DNA of 64,000 nucleotides from Acrasis kona. Its lineage: Eukaryota; Heterolobosea; Eutetramitea; Acrasida; Acrasidae. Below are positions 1 through 11,192 of the stretch, piece by piece. Position 1 is the stretch's first letter. The number at the start of each line of letters is the position of its first letter. The stretch covers positions 62,001-126,000 of the forward strand of contig JAOPGA020000734.1 of NCBI GenBank assembly GCA_026419775.2, read 5' to 3'. The position numbers were made by a program, and so were the translations under genes. The notes under the pieces were generated by a model. That model had not been told where the DNA came from, searched no databases, and saw only the letters and a list, made by a program, of their open reading frames with translations.

Positions 1-1
1 T

Positions 2-704
2 AGAATCCTGTGGGCGATCAGAATCGCGATATTCCTTTCTCTCACCGTTTTAATCTTTTTATGGTTCAAGTTAAATCCTCTTAGTAAATCATTCAAGCAA
101 TATGATATGTTGGACAGCAGCAATCCCCTCATGTACTTGGACGTCTCAATAGGTGGGGAAAACATTGGGCGTATCATAATCGAATTATACTCACATATTA
201 CACCAAAGGTACCCACGATGACGAATTTATGAAGTTCATAGTAATAGACAGCAGAGAATTGGAGGCAACTTTGTGTTGGAGGATTTCAAAAAGATGGAAA
301 AGAATACACCTTTAAGGTATGATCTTTTATTTACTTACTATTAAACATTGAAGAAAAACAAATTCCACAGAATCATCAAAGATTTTATTGTACAGGCTGG
401 TGACCTGATATCAGGAGATGGCACTGGCAGCATATCCATTTACGGTGACCGCATGGAAGATGAGAATTTCATAGTTTCACATGACCAACCCGGAGTTATA
501 TCGATGGCTAACCACGGACCGAATACTGGAGGAAGTCAATGGTGTATATTTTTACATCGCTCCTTGTACATTGATGGGAAAGCTGTTGCATTTGCTAAAG
601 TTGTAAAGGGAATGGAAGTTGTGTATAAGATGCACGTAGCAGAAACTGTGAAGGACGTACCCGTCAAACCGGTTGTAATAGAAGATTGTGGTCAATTATC
701 GTAA
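2..704 (+). CDS. Membrane-anchored cyclophilin-type peptidyl-prolyl isomerase (5' partial)
   Basis: Three exons (2-208, 248-316, 354-704) joined across introns of 39 and 37 nt; the 5' end lies outside the window. After a hydrophobic segment near residues 5-20 (probable signal anchor) comes a cyclophilin domain: KFHRIIKDFIVQAGD, GDGTGSISIYG, SMANHGPNTGGSQ and a conserved C-terminal strand. The FHRII arginine and the GSQW region belong to the active site in this family. Usual cyclophilins keep a glutamine at FxxQGGD, and here QAGD is close to that. The N-terminal anchor suggests a secretory-pathway isomerase rather than cytosolic CypA. An AATAAA signal follows about 30 nt after the stop. The family call is secure; location is inferred. 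Confidence 0.9.
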
Positions 705-954
705 GATACTTCAAATTGATTTACACATTTGAGATCAATAAAAGAAAACATTTCTAATAAAAACAACTCTTCGTGTACGTCACGCTTTTCGACGAAAGAG
801 GTCACCTCATTAATTTCATCATGTCATCCGCTATTCGAGATTTAAAGTGATTTGTTTTTGCGGTGATTTTGTTTTTGCTTGCATTTTATTTGTTGAGTAG
901 CGAGGATGATTCATTTATGATTTATTTGGATCCATTATTTCAATCATTGATGAC

Positions 955-1317
955 ATGACCCTAGATCTTCCAATATGTAGTTTTTGTAAAAGGTTGCTCA
1001 ACCATCAAAATATTGCGGTGTAAAGATCTGCATCTTAAAACTATCGATACGATTATAGAGTACGTAGACTTTGAAACATTTAGACTATAACCATTTGAAA
1101 GATTTTTAGAGGTTACCAATGATTTTCAACCCTCACAATTCGCCTCAGTACTAGTGTTAGTTGGTACTATGAATAACAAAAAATACACCGAGGTACATTG
1201 ATTTTACACGCTCAAATTATCACACAGCGAAGAAATCGATTTAGATGCACCTCGGGATTCGAAAAGAGTAAAGTATTAAATTTAGTTGGATGTTCTGAAT
1301 TCACAAAGCGAGATTAG
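955..1317 (+). pseudogene. Relict or damaged gene of unknown function
   Basis: A coding-like stretch starts at ATG 955 (MTLDLPICSFCKRLLNHQ). It stays coherent if one G of the GG at 1017-1018 is removed, giving CKDLHLKTIDTIIEYVDFE. It then meets an in-frame TAA at 1088-1090, after which the same frame stays open to 1192. A 35-nt GT...AG intron (1193-1227) leads to a last exon ending at TAG 1315-1317. I see no recognised domain. With one frameshift and one stop in about 110 codons it is more damaged than the other interrupted genes here, so decay is as likely as sequencing error. Confidence 0.4.
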
Positions 1318-1378
1318 TGGTGTTTTCCCTGAAGAAGAAATATGTTCAATTTAATAAACATGGGATGTATTGCAATAC

Positions 1379-1440
1379 AATTATTTCTATAAACCCGACT
1401 AGAAAGAATTAGAAATAATTATTTCTATAAACCCGATTAG
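1379..1440. repeat. Short direct repeat, 24-bp units
   Basis: Positions 1379-1402 and 1417-1440 share a 24-bp unit (AATTATTTCTATAAACCCGA then C/T, TAG) with one mismatch, offset by 38 bp. It lies between the relict gene and the 3' end of the next minus-strand gene. It may be a slippage duplication; I see no function. Confidence 0.75.
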
Positions 1441-1495
1441 ACAACATTGAATGTACAAGAATTTGGTATTATGGTGATGTTATGAAAGACAGTAT

Positions 1496-1912
1496 TTAGT
1501 TTTTATAACAATCTCTGTTTATGTTTAAATCTTCTAATATCTTTTTGTTTCTTTCAATGTTATTTAGTCTTTGTTGCAGGTAAAGCTCGTTTATTTGCAT
1601 TTGCTCTTCGGTGAGAGCGCACTCTGGTACAACCTCCTGTGAGGATATTCTAGATGCGAGGAATATTTCACGCTGCTTCTCTTTTTCCTTTTTAAGAGCC
1701 TCTTTCTCTTGTTTCTTTTGTTGATCTTTGTCAGATTTAACTAAATGTTTTTTTCTTCTTTCTGATGGAGAAGTCACAAATACATACTTCTTTATGGGCT
1801 TTATGGGTGTAGACTTTTTTGCAGGGCTCTTGTGTTTCACGATTTCGTTCTTTGACTTAAGTGCTAGTCTATCACTTCGCCTTGGTGATGCATTTGATGT
1901 GAGTGTTTTCAT
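1496..1912 (-). CDS. Small basic coiled-coil protein, uncharacterised
   Basis: A single exon of 138 residues. The first 55 residues are rich in Lys, Ser and Pro with basic clusters (SPRRSDRLALK, KHKSPAKKS) that look like a nuclear or chromatin-associated tail with possible SP/TP phosphosites. Residues 60-85 form a highly charged K/E/Q-rich helix, followed by a second helical stretch near the C-terminus. There is no signal peptide or membrane segment. I do not recognise the family. Composition and length favour a real small gene over chance, and the opposite strand offers only a shorter, poorer ORF. Confidence 0.55.
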   Translation of the reverse strand: MKTLTSNASPRRSDRLALKSKNEIVKHKSPAKKSTPIKPIKKYVFVTSPSERRKKHLVKSDKDQQKKQEKEALKKEKEKQREIFLASRISSQEVVPECALTEEQMQINELYLQQRLNNIERNKKILEDLNINRDCYKN

Positions 1913-2482
1913 TTCAATTTGTTTAATAGAGGTGTCGTGGTTAACTCAACCTAATTCTACAAAAACAAAGAATTCCTTCAACGTCAAAGGCACTTATCTG
2001 AAGGGAGGAGGAAACAACAAACTAACAATCGAAACACCTTAATTTTAGTTCAGTTAAGACAATGTATCTCTTATCACGACAAAGAGAGGATGTTTTGATA
2101 TGGAAGACGCTCAATATTAAAACTTAGGCTACAGAATCTTCAACCCCAGAAGCTAAAGAACAAAAACAGAAAGCATAGTGTAGAAGCTCACAAACATTCA
2201 CAACCATTAAGCATTAATTAATCTTCATTGTATACAACGAGGACCTCAAGATAAAGTTACAATACAAGGAAGGTTTCTAATAAAATTTAATTCATTTTAT
2301 TAGAAAGAGGGGCATTTTTCCTGATAAAAATCTGTGGGAGCTCTGATGCGTTTCAAATGTATGTGAACCTAGTTCCTGATTATTCCCTTGATTACTTACC
2401 TTGCTTTTATTAGTGTCCCTAGCTATGGAATATAATATGCATTCATAATAGACTGAACCTTTTGTAAACTATTACTCAACTC
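1913..2482. other. Intergenic, no gene seen
   Basis: This gap is AT-rich and lies between divergent genes (minus-strand start at 1912, plus-strand start at 2483), so it probably holds both promoters. The only structure I see is the inverted repeat at 2274-2306. Confidence 0.6.
2274..2306. repeat. Perfect 13-bp inverted repeat with 7-nt loop
   Basis: TTTCTAATAAAAT (2274-2286), then 7 nt, then ATTTTATTAGAAA (2294-2306). The arms are exact complements and each strand carries an AATAAA-like motif. It could form a hairpin or act as a two-way poly(A) element, but it lies in a divergent intergenic region where no transcript end is expected. Confidence 0.7.
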
Positions 2483-2962
2483 ATGAGATTGTATCTTCTG
2501 TTCGTTCTTGCGATTGCTTGCCATGCATTTTTTATAGAAAGACCAATAGCACTACGAGGATCAATGGGGTTTGCATCATCAGCATTCGGACTGCCGTATC
2601 TAACACCAATTTGCGAACCAGGAGAGGTTGTTCTAGCCGATCCACTGGATGCATGCACAGAACTCCAATCAAAGTCGTACCATAAAAAGTTTGTCCTCAC
2701 CAAAAGGGGTACCTGTACATTTGTTACAAAAGCAAGGATTGCCGAAGCCTCAGGGGCAAGTGGAGTTATTATATGGAACAGATTGAAAGATGAATTTCAT
2801 CACATGTCAGACGACGGTACAGGAAAATCAATCAACATTCGTAACATAATGATAAATCCTGAGGATGGTCAGAAAATGTATGACTACCTAAATCTGAATG
2901 TATCTTCAATTCAAGCACTGATGGGCTACTGCCCTCTTTTAAAGTTTGATTACTATAACTAA
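2483..2962 (+). CDS. Secreted protease-associated (PA) domain protein
   Basis: A single exon of 159 residues. Residues 1-16 are a clear signal peptide (MRLYLLFVLAIACHA). The rest matches the PA-domain pattern: a loop with Cys-Glu-Pro, then KKFVLTKRGTCTFVTKAR, then the turn ASGASGVIIWN, then a Met/Asn-rich strand. PA domains accompany subtilases, vacuolar sorting receptors and RING ligases; here the domain stands alone with no catalytic module or membrane anchor. It is likely a luminal or extracellular binding protein. The PA assignment is firm from the RGxCxFxxKA signature; the ligand is unknown. Confidence 0.8.
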   Translation: MRLYLLFVLAIACHAFFIERPIALRGSMGFASSAFGLPYLTPICEPGEVVLADPLDACTELQSKSYHKKFVLTKRGTCTFVTKARIAEASGASGVIIWNRLKDEFHHMSDDGTGKSINIRNIMINPEDGQKMYDYLNLNVSSIQALMGYCPLLKFDYYN

Positions 2963-3164
2963 GAGGGTTACTTGATTTTCGCGGCGAGATGGTTGTAATC
3001 TGTCGTGTCGGAAAGCCGGAAATTACGTTTTGGTCTAATAAAAAGATTATTTACAAAAAACCTCTTGTTCGAAGAAAAGGTTATTGTCTTGAACCAAGAC
3101 AACTACTAGTATTTCCCCATAAAATCAAAATCACCAAATCAAACACACTTATTTATTTTACACA

Positions 3165-5209
3165 ATGGAGATTTATAACATATTCGGTACATCTACGCCT
3201 AGACATTCAACGAAACTACTATCACATACGAATGAACAACACATCGTAGATGCACCTATAGGACCAAGTATAGCACGGTGGAACATTGAAACTGGTCAGC
3301 GCGTCAAGCTCTTTCAAATTCATACAGACGTTATTACTTTTATTGCAAACAGCCCCGTCGATGATGGCGTAATAGCAACATCTGCTTACTGTGGCGAGGT
3401 TAGGCTTTGGAATCGAGATTACCAACCATTAAGTGAAGTACTTACTTTAAATGGAATGAAAATTAAACCACATGTCCTGGTCAAAGGACGGCACCCATCT
3501 CGTTGGTTGTCATGAGAATGATTTTAACGGATCTGCCTCCATTATAAGTGTCACTAAAACAGATCACAATGAATACATTCTAACGGAAGTGGGTTCCGTG
3601 AATGGCCACATTGAATATGTCTTCTTTAATTCAACAATAAAGTTTTTGTTTGTGGTCATGCAAAACAAGCGTTTGAAAAGTCAAGAGATCAAGTCGGCAA
3701 TATATGAGATTTTTCCTGAACCATCATCAGATCAACTTAATCTCGTTCCAAAAATAGATACCATATTGCCTAATTACAATAATTCACAAATTATTTCTGC
3801 CTTTGTTGATCAGGAACATGAACGAGTGTTACTATGTTATCAAAACAAGAACATTGTAGTTATAGAAATAAACACCTTGACTATTATTCAACAGTTTCAT
3901 CTTCCTGAAGCTGGTTTGTTAAAATGTGCTATTTTCAATAAAGACGAGTTAATTGTACGTACAAGTAAAGGATTTAACAAGTATTCGTTGACTGCGTCCG
4001 GCGACCAACCTATTCTGTTACAAGAATATGTGACTCCAAACGTATCAGGTACTGTATATTATTTTGGTTATGTAACGGAACGCAGTCAAAATAAACTTTG
4101 GGTCGCTTGTGATGCACAATTCTATTGCATTGACCTCATCAACATCGGTAACTCCAAGCAAATTGAATTTCATACCTTGACTTGTTGTGGTGTTGACTTT
4201 TCTCTTGATAGCAAATATGTAGCGAGCGGTGACTTTTGCGGCAACATCTTGATATGGCTTGTTGATGACAATAACTACACTCCTGTGGCTTTGCACAATG
4301 TTGGTTCTCCTGTACGTTCACTTTGTTTTAAAAGTGGAGATGAAATTCCCTTGGTGTATATAGGTACCCTTGAAGGTTCTGTTTATGTATGGAATCCAAA
4401 TACTAATGAGAGATCACTTGTTTTTACAATGTGCGATGCCATCACCGCGATGAGGTGGCAACATGGCCCAAATTCCACTCTTATGGCTTTGGGGACAGCT
4501 GATGGAATGTTATGCGTTGTTGAGGCAGTGGCTTCTATTATGAGAATAAAGTTGGCGATTGTTGCCCACAAACCAATAAAAGAAAACACAGATAATAGAT
4601 TTGGTTCTATAACTAGATTTTCAGAAGTTTGGTCATTGTCTTGGTCTCCCTGTAATAACTTTATTGTTACTTGTAGTGAGGACCAAACAACTTGTATATG
4701 GAATATGTATGGTGAAAAAATGCATATGCTGACCGGTCATACCACTGCCGTAACTTGTGTAGAGTGGAGAAATGTAATTTCTATTGGTGAAGTCATTGTG
4801 ACGGGTGCAGATGACAGGACAATCATGATATGGAGACTGAACGTACCGGATAATCATGCATCTCACCACGCTGATGTCATCAACCAGGAGCAAAAAGAGG
4901 ATTCTGATAAGATTGTTAAACAAGTAGACAATAAAAATAGATGGGGCCTGTTTAATGTTTTAAAAACATCTGACCAAAATTTAGATTGGCACACTATAAC
5001 TTACTTGTCTCTCGAAAAGCAAGGCACTAAAATTGCCTGTGCAACTCAAAACGGTTACAATTTTTTTATGGGACATCAAGGATAGTAGAAATCTATTCAT
5101 GGGTAAGATGCATAGTGGGTCTGTTGAAGGACTTACATGGAGTCAAAATGGAAGACATTTGGCCTCGGTGTCAAGCGACTGCACTTTAAACTTATACAAA
5201 TTCAATTGA
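3165..5209 (+). CDS. WD40-repeat protein (two single-base frame interruptions)
   Basis: About 680 residues once two extra bases are skipped. The start at 3165 opens MEIYNIFGTSTPRHS. The frame moves by one base near the A4 run 3459-3462 and again at the T7 run 5061-5067; removing one A and one T gives continuous WD40 text (GMKLNHMSWSKDG, and NGYNFLWDIKD through to NLYKFN-stop at 5207). Repeats are visible throughout, for example VDFSLDSKYVASGDFCGNI, WSLSWSPCNNFIVTCSEDQT and GHTTAVTCVEW, enough for two seven-blade propellers. Such proteins are scaffolds; I cannot name the orthologue. The downstream gene on the other strand ends 47 bp away. Confidence 0.8.
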
Positions 5210-5255
5210 ACAGATTAACGAATAATAAACTATTTATTAAAGATCAATCACTTAT

Positions 5256-6218
5256 TTACATATTGAGACTTGATTTTATCATAATTATCATCTCTTGCTC
5301 ACTTCTACCGCTTAGATTTATAATATCGACAACCTCCTCTAACAAGCTTTTGGCTGCCAGAGCCTCCTCTTTTGTGCATCGAACTTTGTTAAGCAGGAGC
5401 GAGTTATGTTGTTCTAGATGAGATCTCGATAGCTGGTATGCTTCTTCCTCTTCATTTACCTTCTTCTTCAACATATCCAAGTGGTCATAAAAGTCGTCAT
5501 TCATCTCGTTGATTGTGTTTGACAAATAAGATGTATCCTCTCTTAGACTTTGGCACTGAATTCTAACATTCTTCATTACAGTTTCGTTGTTCTTTCTTTC
5601 GAAAGAAAGTTCGTCGCAAAGACCTTCAATTTTGTTCTTCAAGTGCTCAGACTCTTGAACTAGATTAGCGTTCAAATGCTCTAGTCTGTCGACTTCTGAG
5701 AACACTGACCTATAGGCATTAATTTGTTGATTGAGATCATTGAACAACTCTTCGTAGCTTTCCTGTTGAGCAACTGATTCGATGTTTGCTCTGTTCTTTA
5801 CTTCGTCTAGGTGTTGTGAGTGAGCTTGTTCTAAGTTTTCGTAGTTGATGTCCTTCTGTTCCATTTGACTTTTTTGTTGTTCGATGGTGTCGAGTTGAAT
5901 TCTAACCTGTGTGGAAAGCTCGTTATTTGCAATCATCAACTCATTGCTCCTATTGTTGGATATTTCTAACTCGCTTTTGGTTTGGCTTAGCGTTTCGTTT
6001 TTTAGTCGGAGTGACTCTTTCAATTCTTTAATCTGTTGGGTATAAAGCTCTAACTGTGATTGCACTAGGTCTTGAAAAGCCTTGAACCCTTGATTGATTA
6101 CGTCGTCTTGGGCAAGTGGTTTCTTCAATTCTAGGTCCACCTTTTTTACAGCATCGTTGTGTAGCTCTCCAGTTTCCTCTGAGCTAACTGTAACGGTTCC
6201 ACTTCGCATATACACCAT
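5256..6218 (-). CDS. Long coiled-coil protein, uncharacterised
   Basis: A single exon of 320 residues. From about residue 40 almost to the end it is continuous heptad-rich helix (Leu/Ile at a/d positions between runs of Gln, Glu, Asn and Lys). The first 35 residues are Ser/Thr/Glu-rich and disordered. The C-terminus has a short hydrophobic patch (EEVVDIINLSGRS). There is no globular domain, motor or membrane segment. It is probably a filamentous adaptor or cytoskeletal component; nothing identifies the family. Its 3' end faces that of the WD40 gene. Confidence 0.7.
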   Translation of the reverse strand: MVYMRSGTVTVSSEETGELHNDAVKKVDLELKKPLAQDDVINQGFKAFQDLVQSQLELYTQQIKELKESLRLKNETLSQTKSELEISNNRSNELMIANNELSTQVRIQLDTIEQQKSQMEQKDINYENLEQAHSQHLDEVKNRANIESVAQQESYEELFNDLNQQINAYRSVFSEVDRLEHLNANLVQESEHLKNKIEGLCDELSFERKNNETVMKNVRIQCQSLREDTSYLSNTINEMNDDFYDHLDMLKKKVNEEEEAYQLSRSHLEQHNSLLLNKVRCTKEEALAAKSLLEEVVDIINLSGRSEQEMIIMIKSSLNM

Positions 6219-6383
6219 CCTTTCTATTTTTAATTTGTTTTCTATTTCTGCTTGACGAGGTTTTTATAGACTCTGTGCACTTTACAACAGCAAAACTACG
6301 ATGAAATCTATATTTACACATCAGGCCATCTTCTTACCAATGTATGGGCTGTCTTTCAATGCTAGCATTTAATCGATTGTATA

Positions 6384-6708
6384 ATGCCACGGTTATTGCA
6401 TATAACCTTGACAGACTTACAGAACTACAATAATCAAGGTTTTTCTTCATTGTAATATCGACAAAAACTTATTATAAAAACACTCAGATAAACAAATAGA
6501 AGTTGCAACCAACTACGCCTTGGTACATTATACATTTGCAGAGTTAGATGAGGTGTTTTGTTGTAAGTATGGAAATGTGATTACTCCTGTTTTATGGATG
6601 CTGTCTTATCTATGTAAGGAGGATGGGCCGTCTGCACTAACACAATTTCTCAAGCAGCGCTCAAGAATAAGTATGTTGAATCAGCTAAAATCAATCCTAT
6701 CAGAATAA
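6384..6708 (+). CDS. Small two-exon protein, uncharacterised
   Basis: Exon 1 (6384-6438) starts MPRLLHITLTDLQNYNNQ. A 49-nt intron (6439-6487, GTTTTT...CAG) joins it in phase to exon 2 (6488-6708), giving 91 residues ending LNQLKSILSE. The splice removes the upstream stop and supplies an ATG that exon 2 lacks, which is why I trust the model. The middle (NVITPVLWMLSYL) is mildly hydrophobic; the tail is basic and helical. I do not recognise the family. PSMG3 follows 156 bp downstream on the same strand. Confidence 0.5.
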
Positions 6709-6864
6709 AAAGTTGCTTTAAAAATCCAGTTCCTCCCCTTGCTCGTATGATTAAATCCTCTTATTTTGCTTTTCCTAGAGTAAACAACATCCTGTTACCC
6801 ACCTAATATGTGGCGTCTTGTTGTTCTCAGTTCTATTTTTTGACTACCTGTTGTTGTGTTTTCC

Positions 6865-7377
6865 ATGACAGAAACTTTACAAAAACAAATGAACAACACC
6901 ATCCAGAAAGCCTATAAAATTTTGGGGGTCCATACAGAACTTATCATACAAAACTATGCGGATAGAATTGTCGTGATACTGACTCAGTTGAATAAACCCG
7001 GGACCATAGTAAAAATTTAACTACGTGTAATTAATAACACTGTTCAGATATCTGCAGAGAAGGATGCATCTAACGATCCATATAGTGAATCATACACAGT
7101 AGACCCACTTTTTGGAAAAAGAGCAGATCAAGAAAGCATTCCACTTGAACAAATTATAGCCAGACAAGTCATTGAAAAAGTTACAAAGCACAGAAAATCA
7201 GGACCCATTCCCATCTTGATCACCATTGGCTTGGAAAAGCAATTTGAATCCACCATTCAAGCCGACTTTGCGACAAGTCAATCCTTCGTCAAGTCCATCA
7301 CAAACATTATACAAGAGCATGTGTTATCGCTTCAACCCATTAGCATACAAACAAATATAGAACAACCCATTCTTTAA
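6865..7377 (+). CDS. PSMG3: Proteasome assembly chaperone 3-like protein
   Basis: Exons 6865-7008 and 7048-7377 with a 39-nt intron give 157 residues. The order of elements matches PAC3/PSMG3: a TELIIQNYADRIVVILTQ strand pair, a GTI turn, a DPLFGKRADQE loop, then the helix IARQVIEKV, a hydrophobic strand (PIPILITIGLE) and a terminal helix (SFVKSITNIIQEH). PAC3 pairs with PAC4 to assemble the 20S alpha ring in the cytosol. The N-terminus is slightly longer than in animals. The stop lies 9 bp from the stop of the convergent DnaJ gene, so the two 3' UTRs must overlap. The assignment rests on pattern, so I keep moderate confidence. Confidence 0.65.
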
Positions 7378-7385
7378 AAATGTAT

Positions 7386-8659
7386 TTATTGTGTTTGACA
7401 CCCAATGTTGCCTCCCTGTCCACCTTCATCATCCTCATCGTCGCTGTGGTAAGCATCGCCTCCTGAGCGGTGCTGCTGGCGCGACCTCTCATCAAACTTG
7501 GGTTCGTCTAATGTAACCTTCTCAACCGTCTTGTTCTCGTCTGTTGGCGTAATGTCCACCAGTGCTGGTTTAGCGGGCAACATCTTGACCAACTTCAAAG
7601 CAATGTCGTCGGGTATCTTCTTGGGGAACTCAATTTCAAACTTGATGTACAAATGACCCTTTTCGAATGGGTTTCTATATGTTGGCATTCCCTCCTTTTC
7701 AATCATCTTGACTTGACCTGGCTTGATGACCTCTCCGACCTTATTCTTGACCAACAGAGTGCGCTTATCTAAATGTTCTATCGTGAACTCTAGTCCGGTC
7801 AGGGCCTGACTGAGATTGATCTTTTTATTGTAAATCAAATGCGAACCGTCGCGTTGGAATTCGCTATTTGGTTTTTCTTGAATGATGAACTGAATGTCAC
7901 CCGCTAGCACGCCGGGCCTCTCATCAGCCTCACCGATGAAATCAATCTTTTGACCATTCTTCATGCCCTTATCAATGTGCACCTCCAAGGTCTTTTTTTC
8001 GCTCACAACCTTCTTTCCGTTGCATTCCTTGCATACAAACTTTGGGTCAATCACTTGACCTTCTCCGTCGCATTTGTTACACTGTCTACGTGATTGTGTG
8101 ACGAAGCCCGGTGCCACTTGTGTCATTTCTGTGACTACACCATGACCCTTGCATTTTGTACAACTTTGGACGGCCTCCTTCTTTGAGCCACCAACTCCCT
8201 TACATGTTTGACATGTACGTGTCCTTGTGACGCGGATTTTGCGCGTTGAGCCATTGTAAAGTTCTTCTAGAGATGCGGGCATTGCTTGTCTGACTGATTT
8301 CTGCCTTTTGTGGGCCCTTTGGTTTTCCCCTTCCTACGTTACCGGTTAATAGGTCAAAGAAGTTCATTCCACTTGGTGGTGGACCTCCATTTTGAAGACC
8401 CTCCTCTCCATACTGATCGTAAATTTCCTTCTTTGATGGATCTTTTAACACTTCATAAGCTGCACCAATTTCTTTGAACTATAAGTTGTGTTAGTTTATA
8501 AATGTTTTTCATTCTACATACTGCTTCTTCTGACGCATCGGGATTCAAATCGGGGTGGTACTTTCTAGCAAGAGTTTTATACGCTTTTGCTATATCTTGA
8601 GCAGAGGCTTCTCTAGATACACCAAGAACTTCATAATAATCCCGCTTTTCCTCACTCAT
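7386..8659 (-). CDS. DNAJA: Type I (class A) DnaJ/Hsp40 co-chaperone, Ydj1-like
   Basis: Exon 1 is 8522-8659, a 43-nt intron is 8479-8521, exon 2 runs to 7386. Skipping one base in the A4 run (T4 at 8306-8309 on the plus strand) gives 409 residues, the same length as yeast Ydj1. The J domain carries HPD. A G-rich linker leads to KGPQRQKSV and four zinc-binding CxxC motifs ([32 protein letters not shown]). The C-terminal substrate domains follow, and the protein ends CQTQ, a plausible CaaX farnesylation site as in Ydj1 (CASQ). It stimulates Hsp70 ATPase activity, and an HSP70 gene lies 31 kb away. Only the one-base interruption is odd. Confidence 0.95.
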
Positions 8660-8913
8660 TGTATATTGATGTGTAAGTTAACGTGTGTATGAACTTCTTG
8701 TCAACTAAAACAAAGGAATTTAATCGGATAGAAGGTTGGTTCCCGGAACCCACGGAATTATCTGTTCAATGAGGTTACAATAATTTTGTGAATTATGTGA
8801 GAAGGATTGTCTTCTTACTACTAATCTCTTGAATACTTATACTTTTTATTCTTGTTGATAGTGCAATCGAAGTTCAAAACAGATTGAGCCAATGTGAAAA
8901 TTTGGAAAGTTGA

Positions 8914-9123
8914 GAAGTCTGCTTCTTATGCAAGATACTCACGGCGCCTCTATTTACACCTGTAAGACTAGTTTTAACGAAGATATCAACAAACCATCGA
9001 AACGTAATGACATTATTCGAAGGCAACGACAGAATGTCAAGCCGTCTAAAAACATTCAACAAGTACGAACTACCAAATTTTCGAAATAGACATTGTGCGA
9101 CAACATATAATCCATCACAATAG
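8914..9123 (+). other. Coding-like 3' exon, gene uncertain
   Basis: An open frame of 69 codons between a TGA (8911) and a TAG (9121-9123) reads like protein (for example MTLFEGNDRMSSRLKTFN) but lacks a plausible ATG near its start, so it may be the last exon of a small spliced gene. AATAAA follows within 35 nt of the stop. The opposite strand is also open (8874-9137), and I cannot decide between them from sequence alone. Confidence 0.3.
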
Positions 9124-9167
9124 TGTCCAAGAATCAATACCGAAAGTAGCTTAATAAAAGTATCAAT

Positions 9168-10928
9168 TTATTTCTTCCTCTTCTTTTTCAAGTTCTGTGG
9201 TACAAGTGGTGGATTCTTTGGCTTTTCAACTTCGCTCGCCAATCTCTTCTTCAACAAGCTCTTCTTTGGTGACGATTCACTTATTGGCGTCTTTTCCACA
9301 ACATGTGTCTTTTCAAATAATTTCACTTTGTTATTGTCTAACGAAAACACAACACCACGTCTCCTTGCAATTTTCTCAGTGTCATCACTTGGTGTCGTCT
9401 CTTTTGGTGTAACTTCGCTCTTGGTAGTGACCTTTACATCCATCGGCGCGACAGCCTTATGAATGGCCTCCACAACATCATCCTCAGGAACGGTATCTTG
9501 GTACATTAACATGTCGTCTAATTTCTGTCGGAAAAGTTTCTTCTTTTGACTTAGTCTGATTCTCTTTCTTAATGCTTCCATATTTATCAGTTCCTCATCT
9601 TCTCCATAATCTCCATCTTGATCATCATCTTCTTCATCGTCGTCATCGTACAAGTCGATATTGTCGTAGGAGAGGAGATCCGCATCTTCGTCATCTTGTT
9701 CGTCGTCGTCGACAGCATCAAACCAGTCACCTTCATCTACATCTTCCCATCCCTCATCATCTTCAGAGTCAGCATCTGGATCGGTAAGCTTTCTTGCTGA
9801 TGGTGTTATAATGTCAATGACTTCTTCTTGTTTCTTGTTTTGCTTTTTCTCTTCTTGCTTCTTGTTTTGCTTTTTAGGTTTTTGTTCTGGTAGTTGTTTT
9901 TTTGTAGATTGCTCCAACTCTTGTAGTTCCTTTTCTTGTTGTTCAAGAATGTCATCGGCTGATGTGAGGTACTTGCTTTCGAACAGCTTTTTCCAGGCGT
10001 AACAGACCTCTCTGTTTTTACATTTTTTATCTTGACCCAACGTTGAGAGGGTGTCACATAAAAGTTTGTAGTTGACTGGAAGGACGACCAACTCATCTTT
10101 TTCATTCTTTTCTTCTTCGTCAACATAATCTTCTAGTTTTTGCTCTTTTTCATAAGATAAGGGCTCTAAAACATTTTCGGTGATGGACCTCACTAGTGAT
10201 GTGTCATGTGTGTAGGCAAGTTTAGTAAGGAATAATTCCAACATTTTATGTAGTGTCTTTTCGGTTATCTATGATTGATTAGTACGTTAATTAATTAGTA
10301 GTGCTTACATGATCAGATCCATATTGCTTCAACTCCAAAATAAATAAATCAGTAATGTGAATTCGGAGTGAAACTAATAATCCATGGTCATCAGAGAAGG
10401 GTCCTTTTCTTAGGATTTCCAAGAATTTTCTTGAGAGCTGTTTCTGATATTTCCGCTCATCCAAAAATGTGAAAGTTTGTTGGAATACTAATCTCACAAG
10501 CAGATAGTATTTTGACATTCTAATTAGAATGTTTTAACATGCTGTTAAAATGCGATCTTACCTGTGCTTATCCAATTTGATCCATGTTGCAATAAGAGTA
10601 TCAAAGAAAGTACTTAACCATGTGAGGGCTGCCATGTCATCATTAATGAGATGTATCATTGAAGCCATCGATTCTGCTGCATCTTCCTGAGGCTTTTCCT
10701 TGTCTGTTAGCCAGAAGTAATAAAACAACCCCTGCCATAATTTTCTGAATTCCAAGTCTACTTCCTCATTCTTGAGGTCTTTATAGGGTCTCCCTTGAAC
10801 GAAGTTTCTGGCATCTTGTAGTGCTTCATTTCTCACAAGGGTATCTATGAAATATTAACAATGTCGCAAATCGGTGTACACAAACCTTGTACTGCTGAGA
10901 GCTTGTGAATGATGCGCACCAAGTTCAT
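9168..10928 (-). CDS. RRP1: Ribosomal RNA processing protein 1 (Nop52 family)
   Basis: Four exons (10886-10928, 10562-10844, 10309-10519, 9168-10268) joined by introns of 41, 42 and 40 nt give 545 residues. The first 200 match Nop52/RRP1: FRKLWQGLFYYFWLTDKE, the helix DTLIATWIKLDKHRMSKYYLLVRLVFQQTF, and GLLVSLRIHITDLFILEL. RRP1 acts in the nucleolus in 27S pre-rRNA processing for the 60S subunit. The C-terminal half is disordered with K/Q-rich repeats (KKQNKKQEEKKQNKK), a long acidic Asp/Glu tract and a terminal basic KKKRKK, typical of nucleolar proteins. ATG at 10928 is the first in frame. Confidence 0.9.
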
Positions 10929-11192
10929 GGCTTTGTGAAAAATGCTTGAACAGCAATTTTATTGTTGAATGTTATTGTAAGAGGAAATCACGTCAAAACA
11001 ATGCTGAAGACTTTTTTGAACGATCCCACGACTCTCCTGCAAAGTTCTAGTTTATAAAAGACTGTTTAGTTTGATAGCGCAAAACAAAATGATTGTTCTA
11101 TTTATGAAGAGGAGTGGCTGACAACGGCTATAATTTACAAAATCAAAGAAGAAAATGAACGTAACAAAATGTTTGTTTATAATTCAACACTC

